Below, piece by piece: positions 7,900-13,101 of a stretch of DNA of 13,101 nucleotides (within the stretch, counting starts at the first letter, position 1; every line of letters starts with the position of its first letter). Position numbers and translations under genes: made by a program. The notes beneath the pieces are model-generated. The model did no database searches, was not told the origin of the DNA, and saw only the letters and a list, made by a program, of their open reading frames with translations. Where the stretch lies: positions 1 to 13,101 of the forward strand of contig DIYD01000211.1 in NCBI GenBank assembly GCA_002428905.1, in the 5' to 3' direction. This stretch comes from Bacteroidetes bacterium UBA6063. Lineage in GTDB: Bacteria > Bacteroidota > Bacteroidia > NS11-12g > UBA9320.

Positions 7900-8817
7900 C
7901 TACTCCGGAATTTGAATGGTGTAGGTTTGACCTTCTTTCACAGTCAAACGTGTCGATCTCAACCATGGATTTAGCAGTTTTACCGTCTTATAGTCGGTGT
8001 TATGCAGTTGAGCATATTCGGCAAGGCTGGCGATGGTGGAGTCTACTTCAACCGATTTCGTCTCTACCGGAGTGTAGTACTCGTTCTCGTGTATGTAAAA
8101 GCCATAGGCTTGTGGATTGCCCATAATCAGCTTATAGGCCAAAATTCGGAAGACATATCTGCTCGTTTCACGGTTTAAATACAACGCATAATACGAGTCT
8201 ACTTTCTGATTGGCCAGGTCACGCTTTACACCTGGTAATCCACGATTATATGCAGCTGCAGCCAACGTCCAGGAACCCAAATGATCCTTAGCCTTTTTCA
8301 AATAGGTACAGGCTGATCTGGTTGCTTTCTCAATGTGATATCTTTCATCGATCTCTCCATTAATCTTGAGATCATAGGCCGAACCGGTAGACTTCATAAA
8401 CTGCCACATACCCCGGGCTCCTGCAGGAGAAACAGCTTGAGTTAATCCGCTTTCAGCAACTGCCAGATACTTAAAATCCTGAGGCACACCTTCTTCTTCT
8501 AAAATCTTCTCAATGATTGGGAAATATCTTCCACTTCGTTTGAGTAATAAAACGGTATTGGACTGCCAGTAGGTGTTGCTGAGCATCTCACGCTCTAAAC
8601 GTTCACGTACTTCCCATTGATCTTGCGGTACAATCTCATTGCAGAAATAAACTTCATCCGGTATAGGCGGCATAGCTATTCTATACGCATCGTTAAACGC
8701 TACAACGGCCTGATCCCCTACAATTTGACCTTCTACTTTTGTATCGAGCGAGGAGAATAAAATAACAGCTCCGAAAACGCCGATTACGGCAATGATAATT
8801 TTAATATACTTTTTCAT
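7900..8817 (-). CDS. membrane-anchored lytic transglycosylase (SLT domain, LysM-like tail)
   Basis: 305 residues. An N-terminal hydrophobic helix (about 6-23) exports and probably anchors it. The SLT domain spans about 100-230. The catalytic acid is Glu122 in YLAVAESGL, followed by SPAGARGMWQFM (130-141) and the active-site wall AAAAYNRGLPGVKR (186-199), the diagnostic MltD/Slt pattern. The last 50 residues (SLAEYAQLHNTDYKTVKLLN...YTIQIP) resemble a single divergent LysM repeat that would bind peptidoglycan. The enzyme cleaves MurNAc-GlcNAc bonds in the periplasm, leaving 1,6-anhydro ends, and is used in wall remodelling. It is shorter than E. coli MltD, which carries more LysM repeats. Its ATG overlaps the stop of the barrel gene (TAATG on the minus strand), implying translational coupling. 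Catalytic assignment is secure. Confidence 0.93.
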   Translation of the reverse strand: MKKYIKIIIAVIGVFGAVILFSSLDTKVEGQIVGDQAVVAFNDAYRIAMPPIPDEVYFCNEIVPQDQWEVRERLEREMLSNTYWQSNTVLLLKRSGRYFPIIEKILEEEGVPQDFKYLAVAESGLTQAVSPAGARGMWQFMKSTGSAYDLKINGEIDERYHIEKATRSACTYLKKAKDHLGSWTLAAAAYNRGLPGVKRDLANQKVDSYYALYLNRETSRYVFRILAYKLIMGNPQAYGFYIHENEYYTPVETKSVEVDSTIASLAEYAQLHNTDYKTVKLLNPWLRSTRLTVKEGQTYTIQIPE

Positions 8818-9452
8818 TAGAAGTAGAATTTAAGGTCGAACGTAAAATTTTGGATTACACCGTTTTTACCTGTTTCAGGCATGACGTTCTCCAACAACAG
8901 ATTGTCGTTTATATTGGTTAAACCCCAACGAACGCTAGGGCGTAAACCAAAGTAGTAAAAGTCGAAATGATACCCTATCAAAGCAGCGACATCAAACGGT
9001 TTGAAAAACTGATCCTTGTATCGTGCTTTCACATCTGGCAGCACAAAGATCTCAGATCGCGTCTGATACGCAGGCTCTAAACCCACGGTTAAGAACTGGT
9101 TCTGATCTTTACCACTGGTATTGAACATGAGGTTAATCGGTAAGTCGAAATAAATGAAGCGAATAGAGTTGTATGCATCTGTTCCACCGTTGTTAAAATT
9201 GGAACCGCGAAAAGAGGCATTAAGCTCCGCGCCAAAGTGCAGGTTTTTATTGAGTTTTTGCCGAAATGAAGCCCCAAGAGCCATTCCAACCCGGGGTGTT
9301 GGGTTTTCCAATTCCGAGCCAAAAATGGTGGTAATATTGGGTCCCCAGGTCATACCAACCTTATACTTGCTTGATTTAGGAAATGGCTGAGAATAAGCGA
9401 ATTGCACCAATGCCATTCCGATCAAACATGCTATTACCCTTCTCAACTTCAT
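8817..9452 (-). CDS. PorT-like outer-membrane beta-barrel protein
   Basis: 211 residues with a signal peptide (MKLRR, hydrophobic core about 6-18, likely cleavage after AYSQ, residue 22). The mature part has the strand pattern of small eight-stranded barrels of the OMP_b-brl_2/PorT-like family. Examples are YKVGMTWGPNITTIFG near the start, MALGASFRQKL, LHFGAELNASFRG, FIYFDLPINLMFN, FYYFGLRPSVRWGL, and the closing FTFDLKFYF with terminal Phe. It is not the T9SS component PorT/SprT itself as far as I can judge; the name here denotes only the fold family. Role unknown. It is encoded 35 bp after hscA, and its stop overlaps the transglycosylase start by one base, suggesting a shared envelope function. 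The 35-bp leader can form alternative hairpins. Confidence 0.83.
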   Translation of the reverse strand: MKLRRVIACLIGMALVQFAYSQPFPKSSKYKVGMTWGPNITTIFGSELENPTPRVGMALGASFRQKLNKNLHFGAELNASFRGSNFNNGGTDAYNSIRFIYFDLPINLMFNTSGKDQNQFLTVGLEPAYQTRSEIFVLPDVKARYKDQFFKPFDVAALIGYHFDFYYFGLRPSVRWGLTNINDNLLLENVMPETGKNGVIQNFTFDLKFYF

Positions 9453-9458
9453 ATATCA

Positions 9459-9486
9459 GTTTAACGAAATTAAACCCCGTTTCGTT
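9459..9486 (-). repeat. two overlapping, mutually exclusive inverted repeats between hscA and the barrel gene
   Basis: In the 35 bp between the hscA stop and the barrel ATG two stems compete. AACGAAA (9463-9469) pairs with TTTCGTT (9480-9486) across a ten-base loop. GTTTAA (9459-9464) pairs with TTAAAC (9470-9475) across a five-base loop. Both arms share 9463-9464, so only one stem can form in the transcript. Neither is GC-rich and no U-tract follows, so an ordinary terminator is unlikely. The pairing is read directly; any regulatory role is speculation. Confidence 0.4.
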
Positions 9487-9487
9487 T

Positions 9488-11335
9488 TCAATCTATACTT
9501 TTTCCCTTTAATGCTTTTGCAATATTTTGATCCATCATTGTTTCAGCGAATGGTTTTGTATACACATTTAAGGCATCCTGACGCTGCTGGATCAGATCTT
9601 TATCCCGCTGGTTGATGGCTTCTTTTAATGCACTAACCAATCCATTAATTTCCTCGTACTGTTCCTTTGTTATAAAGGCTCCATGATCGCCCAGGAATTT
9701 ATGAGTACTCACAATGAGGTATTCGGATTCATTGATCGCTTCATTCAACGAGCGAAACGCCATATCCTGTTCGGCATTCTTTAACGAGTCCAAAAGCATC
9801 TGCTCTACCTGCTCATCGGTAAGTCCGTATTGCGGTTTTACATCAATGGCCTGCTCTACCCCAGATCGCAACTCCTTCGCGCGCACTTTCAAAATCCCAT
9901 CTGCGTCTAGCATAAAAGCAATTTCGATCTTTGGGAGTCCTGCGGGCATGGCTGGAATTCCTGAGAGCACAAATTCAGCAAGCTTTCGGTTTTCACTCAC
10001 CTGATCTCGCTCACCCTGAAATACAGACACCTTAAGATTGACCTGACCATCAACCGAAGTTGTGTAATTGCGACCAGCTCGGAAAGGTACCCGGGAATTA
10101 CGCGGAATGATCACGTCCATTAAGCCGCCCAATGTCTCAATACCTAAAGAAAGTGGTGTAACATCTAATAGCAGAATATCTTTACGGTTTCCTGCCAATA
10201 TATCGGCTTCTATGGCTGCACCCAGCGCCACCGTTTCGTCTGGATTAATTGTATTATCTACTTTACTTGCACTGAAAAAGTGAGTTACCTGTTCCAACAC
10301 ATAAGGTACACGCGTAGAGCCTCCCACAAATACAAGTTCTTGAATATCGGCTTTTTCCACACCCGAGTCTGCCAGGGCTTGTTTGCAACAGTCAATGGTT
10401 CTTTCTACAAGCCTCTGAATCAGTCCTTCGAACTCCGATCGCGTTAGGCGTAATCCTTTCTGTTGGAAAACACCTACAAACTCGTTATCGTTCGAAACTA
10501 CTTTTTTAGCCTCTTCTGCTAACAGTCGAAGCGTTTGAATTTCGACAGAGGAGAACTGGTCAAGATTATCAAACCAATGGTTCATTATAGCTCGATCGAA
10601 ATCGTCACCACCTAAAAACGTATCGCCATTAGTAGCCAGCACTTCGAACACGCCATCTTCAATACGTAAAATAGAAATATCAAACGTACCTCCTCCTAAA
10701 TCATATACCGCAACCGTTTGTTGCTTTTCTCTGTCGAGGCCAATACCATATGCCAGACTCGCTGCTGTTGGTTCATTCACAATGCGCAAAACCTCCAGGC
10801 CTGCCAGCTTACCCGCATCGCGTGTTGCCTGACGTTGAGCATCATTAAAATAGGCGGGCACCGTAATCACCGCTTTACCGATGCGCTGACCCAAATGTCG
10901 CTCTGCTTTTGCCTTAAGTTCTTTTAAAATCTCTGCGGATAGTTCAATGGGCGAAAAAAACCGGTCACCCAATTTGATCTTAACCAGGCTGTCAGTATCC
11001 TCATCAATGATTTTATACCCGTAGTACTTTTCAAAATCCGAAACATCGTTGAAGGATTTACCCAATAGACGTTTTACCGAATAAACCGTTTTCTCTGGAT
11101 CTTCAACCAATTTCGTTTTGGCACGATCACCTACGTCGAAGCTTCCATCTTCATTAAAATGGATGATCGAAGGGGTGATTACCGACTTATTCAACCCTAC
11201 GATCGCTTTAGGTTGACCGCTTTCGTTGTCGATAATGGCCACTAGACTATTGGTTGTTCCCAGGTCAATTCCCACAACCAAATCGGAGTTTCGGTCTATG
11301 GTACCCTTGTTTAAATTGATCGAGATTTTTGCCAT
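9488..11335 (-). CDS. hscA: Hsp70-type Fe-S assembly chaperone HscA
   Basis: 615 residues from ATG at 11335; a TTG at 11344 could add three residues. The Hsp70 ATPase domain shows the phosphate-1 motif GIDLGTTNS (22-30), VITVPAYFNDAQR (157-168), NEPTAASLAYG (187-197), phosphate-2 VYDLGGGTFDIS (210-221) and adenosine-site VGGSTRVP (337-344). The linker and substrate domain begin at LLLDVTPLSLGIETLGG (388-404). It differs from DnaK in having an extra N-terminal segment (MAKISINLNKG), in FQGERDQVSENRKLAEF (439-455), and in lacking the long acidic C-terminal tail; its length matches E. coli HscA (616). HscA with HscB moves clusters from the IscU scaffold to acceptors, but no isc, suf or hscB gene is in view. 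First gene of the seven-gene run, divergent from a response regulator. Hsp70 membership is certain; HscA rather than DnaK is likely. Confidence 0.88.
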   Translation of the reverse strand: MAKISINLNKGTIDRNSDLVVGIDLGTTNSLVAIIDNESGQPKAIVGLNKSVITPSIIHFNEDGSFDVGDRAKTKLVEDPEKTVYSVKRLLGKSFNDVSDFEKYYGYKIIDEDTDSLVKIKLGDRFFSPIELSAEILKELKAKAERHLGQRIGKAVITVPAYFNDAQRQATRDAGKLAGLEVLRIVNEPTAASLAYGIGLDREKQQTVAVYDLGGGTFDISILRIEDGVFEVLATNGDTFLGGDDFDRAIMNHWFDNLDQFSSVEIQTLRLLAEEAKKVVSNDNEFVGVFQQKGLRLTRSEFEGLIQRLVERTIDCCKQALADSGVEKADIQELVFVGGSTRVPYVLEQVTHFFSASKVDNTINPDETVALGAAIEADILAGNRKDILLLDVTPLSLGIETLGGLMDVIIPRNSRVPFRAGRNYTTSVDGQVNLKVSVFQGERDQVSENRKLAEFVLSGIPAMPAGLPKIEIAFMLDADGILKVRAKELRSGVEQAIDVKPQYGLTDEQVEQMLLDSLKNAEQDMAFRSLNEAINESEYLIVSTHKFLGDHGAFITKEQYEEINGLVSALKEAINQRDKDLIQQRQDALNVYTKPFAETMMDQNIAKALKGKSID

Positions 11336-11341
11336 CGGCCG

Positions 11342-11349
11342 CAAAGGTA
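11342..11349 (-). promoter_or_regulatory. candidate Bacteroidota -7 box for hscA
   Basis: The minus strand reads TACCTTTG, a perfect match to the TAnnTTTG -7 element, ending six bases before the hscA ATG. Transcription from it would give an almost leaderless message. No TTG lies 17-23 bases upstream, where a -33 element would stand, so the call rests on a single box. Confidence 0.35.
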
Positions 11350-11364
11350 GTACGCTTTTGTTCT

Positions 11365-11379
11365 ATCTTCGTTGAAGAT
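11365..11379. repeat. perfect inverted repeat abutting the LytTR regulator start
   Basis: ATCTTC-GTT-GAAGAT, two perfect six-base arms around a three-base loop, ends one base before the ATG at 11381 and lies within the 45-bp divergent hscA/regulator gap. It may be a dimer-binding operator or an RNA hairpin that hides the initiation region. A TTG alternative start (11372) lies in its loop. Confidence 0.45.
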
Positions 11380-11380
11380 C

Positions 11381-12127
11381 ATGCAGAAATACACCGCCAT
11401 AATAATCGATGATATAGAAGACGCTCGAAAAATACTTCGAGCCGACCTAACTGATGTTGCTCCTGAGGTTGAAATTATAGGAGAGGCGGATGGTGTAATG
11501 GCAGGTGTCAAATTACTCGCCAAACACACACCAGACATTTTATTTCTTGACATTGAAATGCCTGATGGTGATGGGTTTGACCTACTTGAAATGCTGTCAA
11601 CCAAACCCTTTAAAACCATCTTTACTACGGCGAGTGACGAACACGCCTTGAAGGCGTTTAAGTTTTCGGCGGTAGACTACCTCCTAAAACCGATTAATCA
11701 GGAGGAATTGACCAAAGCTGTTGCCAAAGCAAAGGGAACAAAGGACAGTCCGCAAAGTTTAGCCCTTTTGCAAGAAAACATTGGAAAGCGCATTGGGAAA
11801 ATGGAGCGGTTGATTCTCAACACCCAGGAGAAGATTCATGTGGTGCGATTAACCGACATTGTGCGACTTGAGTCGGACGTGAACTATACACGTTTTCACC
11901 TAACCAATGGCAATAAAGTATTGGTTACACGCACCCTTAAAGAATTTGACGAAATGTTATCCGACAATGGGTTTATCCGGGTACATCAATCGCATCTGGT
12001 AAATATTGAACAGGTGGTGGAATTTGTGAAGGCCGATGGCGGACACATAAACCTTCAGGACGGAAGCTATGTTCCGGTTTCATCTCGACGGAAGTCAATC
12101 GTGCTACAAGCACTGGAAACCCTGTAA
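11381..12127 (+). CDS. LytTR-family response regulator
   Basis: 248 residues from ATG at 11381; a TTG at 11372 would add three residues and is less likely. The receiver domain (about 4-120) has the acidic pair Asp10-Asp11, the phosphoacceptor Asp57 in DILFLDIEMPDGDG (52-65), a switch Thr in IFTTAS (80-85) and Lys103 in DYLLKP (99-104). The LytTR DNA-binding domain (about 143-246) shows VRLTDIVRLESDVNYTRFHL (155-174), FIRVHQSHLVN (198-208) and the C-terminal VPVSSRRKSIV (231-241), as in LytR/AlgR regulators. These bind direct repeats with a ten-stranded beta fold. No histidine kinase gene adjoins it. The gene is divergent from hscA across 45 bp and 24 bp ahead of a membrane protein gene that may be co-transcribed. 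Target genes cannot be deduced. Confidence 0.93.
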   Translation: MQKYTAIIIDDIEDARKILRADLTDVAPEVEIIGEADGVMAGVKLLAKHTPDILFLDIEMPDGDGFDLLEMLSTKPFKTIFTTASDEHALKAFKFSAVDYLLKPINQEELTKAVAKAKGTKDSPQSLALLQENIGKRIGKMERLILNTQEKIHVVRLTDIVRLESDVNYTRFHLTNGNKVLVTRTLKEFDEMLSDNGFIRVHQSHLVNIEQVVEFVKADGGHINLQDGSYVPVSSRRKSIVLQALETL

Positions 12128-12151
12128 CTTGCCTTTCCTGTTATTCCCTAA

Positions 12152-12793
12152 TTGAATAGAAATCAACTTCATCAAAAGCTTAATCGCATTCCGGTTATCG
12201 GGATTGTCTTTTTCGGGGTATCATTCGCATTAGCGAGTCAACTGTACCCAGGTGGATCACCTATAAATATAGAGTCTGAAGGCTACAGATGGACCGAGAA
12301 TTATTTATGTAACCTAATGAATGAGTACGCATTAGATGGTGACATAAACACTGGAAGACCACTTGCTATTGCCGGCTTTATGTCACTCACATTAGGCCTC
12401 ATTCCTTTCTTTTATCTGTTCTCAAAATATCTTTCACGTTTAACGACCTGGTCTAAACTTATTAACTATGGTGGTATTATTTCAATGGTGCTTCTGTCCT
12501 TCATTTGGACAAGCTACCATGACGAGATAACTGCTTTGAGCAGTGGTTTTGGCGTACTTGCCGTTTCTGGAATCATGATCGAAGTTGGGAGACATCAATC
12601 AAAGATGCATTTCTACAGCGGTATTGTGTGTATTCTACTGTTGCTCGTAAACAATTTCATCTATTACACTACCTATCAACTTAATTGGCTACCCGTTATT
12701 CAAAAAGCAACCCTATTGATCATCCTGATCTGGATTCTTTCGATCAATAGTCGAATACGAGAACAGATGTTGGGTCATACGTCGGAAGGCTAG
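12152..12793 (+). CDS. uncharacterised six-helix membrane protein
   Basis: 213 residues from a TTG at 12152, directly after an in-frame TAA. No ATG or GTG stands before the first membrane helix, and the first internal Met lies past that helix, so TTG is the best start. Hydrophobic segments lie at about 14-31, 72-90, 103-121, 128-146, 154-172 and 181-198, giving six helices. Between helices 1 and 2 a soluble loop holds GYRWTENYLCNLMNEYALDG (44-63), probably the functional signature of its family, which I cannot name with confidence; DUF998-like proteins have the same general topology but a different motif. The arrangement 24 bp after the LytTR regulator suggests co-transcription. The C-terminus overlaps the stop of the convergent YciI gene through CTAG at 12790-12793. 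Confidence 0.7.
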   Translation: MNRNQLHQKLNRIPVIGIVFFGVSFALASQLYPGGSPINIESEGYRWTENYLCNLMNEYALDGDINTGRPLAIAGFMSLTLGLIPFFYLFSKYLSRLTTWSKLINYGGIISMVLLSFIWTSYHDEITALSSGFGVLAVSGIMIEVGRHQSKMHFYSGIVCILLLLVNNFIYYTTYQLNWLPVIQKATLLIILIWILSINSRIREQMLGHTSEG

Positions 12794-13101
12794 ATCGGTG
12801 CTTTGGCCAGTCGATTATGCACTTCATTCACCTGCATAAGTGCAGCACTTCCATACCAGGGATGCAGCTCCATAACCAGTCGACCGGCCTGAATTGCAGG
12901 GTCAGTTTCTGTGAGTGCACGTGCCTCCTCAACCGTTTTCACATCGAAAATGTAAATGCCTCGTAGCTCTGTATCGTCAAGGAAAGGCCCTGCAACAACC
13001 AGTTTACCCTCTTCCGCCAAACGGTTAATGTTTTCCATATGGGCAGCCTGAAGTTCCATCGCCTGAGAATCTCCCTGATCTCTGTTCGGCCCGGCCTTGA
13101 G
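12790..13101 (-). CDS. YciI family protein (5' end outside window)
   Basis: 103 residues are visible, entering from the right edge without a start. An ATG at 13059 exists, but the in-frame codons before it read LKAGPNRDQGDSQA, which is the family's normal N-terminal region, so the real start lies a few codons beyond the window. The core AAHMENINRLAEEGKLVVAG (positions 5-24 after that Met), PFLDD, RGIYIFDVKTVEEARAL and DPAIQAGRLVMELHPW is the YCII-related ferredoxin-like fold, with the conserved His and Asp of its putative active site. Biochemical role is unknown for most members. Visible length suggests an intact single-domain protein of about 110 residues. It is convergent with, and shares its stop palindrome with, the membrane protein gene. 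Confidence 0.9.
   Translation of the reverse strand, partial: LKAGPNRDQGDSQAMELQAAHMENINRLAEEGKLVVAGPFLDDTELRGIYIFDVKTVEEARALTETDPAIQAGRLVMELHPWYGSAALMQVNEVHNRLAKAPI

Noticed and set aside
7892..7966. Longer start for the DUF4180 protein
   Set aside because: It reads into the transglycosylase coding end in another frame, and the added residues are outside the domain.
8817..9452. Identification as the type IX secretion component PorT/SprT
   Set aside because: The sequence shows only the general small-barrel pattern, not the segments I associate with SprT, and no other T9SS gene is near.
11311..11619. Minus-strand open frame across the hscA/regulator gap
   Set aside because: It is antisense to the receiver domain of the response regulator, and its low-complexity Ser-rich product is typical of a shadow frame.
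1..13101. RNA genes, CRISPR arrays, insertion sequences, prophage or defence genes
   Set aside because: I looked for tRNA-like cloverleaf ends, regularly spaced repeats, transposase motifs and nuclease/toxin pairs on both strands and saw none; small structured RNAs could escape inspection by eye.

Overview
The window looks like ordinary chromosome from a member of the Bacteroidota (Cytophagales or Flavobacteriales type; I cannot place it more finely). The signs are a GCS2-type ligase fused to CBS domains, a large DUF6029-type surface protein, a PorT-like beta-barrel, a DUF4180 protein, a YfiT-type thiol transferase, an HscA of the Bacteroidota type, and a LytTR response regulator. Most genes lack a Shine-Dalgarno sequence, and TAnnTTTG-like boxes occur upstream of some genes, both usual for the phylum. 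Gene density is very high, base composition looks even, and I see no mobile element, RNA gene, CRISPR array or prophage.

Layout. At 1-1169 (minus) is nearly all of lhgO, an L-2-hydroxyglutarate oxidase cut at its C-terminus. After a 172-bp divergent intergenic region comes a 620-residue GCS2-CBS fusion (1342-3204, plus). It converges with only 2 bp to spare on a DUF6029-type surface protein (3207-4859, minus). A 132-bp divergent region then leads to an uncharacterised lipoprotein (4992-5903, plus) whose conserved-looking His and Cys motifs suggest a caspase-like fold.

From 11335 down to 5945 seven minus-strand genes run head to tail with gaps of at most 52 bp: hscA, PorT-like barrel, lytic transglycosylase, DUF4180, YfiT/DinB, GNAT acetyltransferase and SRPBCC/AHSA1. 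The barrel and transglycosylase genes overlap by one base (TAATG). The proximal part is cell-envelope and Fe-S chaperone work. The distal four are small soluble proteins of the kind often scattered in these genomes.

Divergent from hscA, across only 45 bp, is a LytTR response regulator (11381-12127) with no kinase next to it. It is followed by an unrecognised six-helix membrane protein (12152-12793) with a probable TTG start. That gene shares the palindrome CTAG as stop codon with a convergent YciI-family gene (12790-13101, minus), whose first few codons lie beyond the window.

No complete novel system stands out. The best leads are the caspase-like lipoprotein facing the DUF6029 gene, the GCS2-CBS fusion, and the compact hscA/LytTR divergent control region with its inverted repeat.
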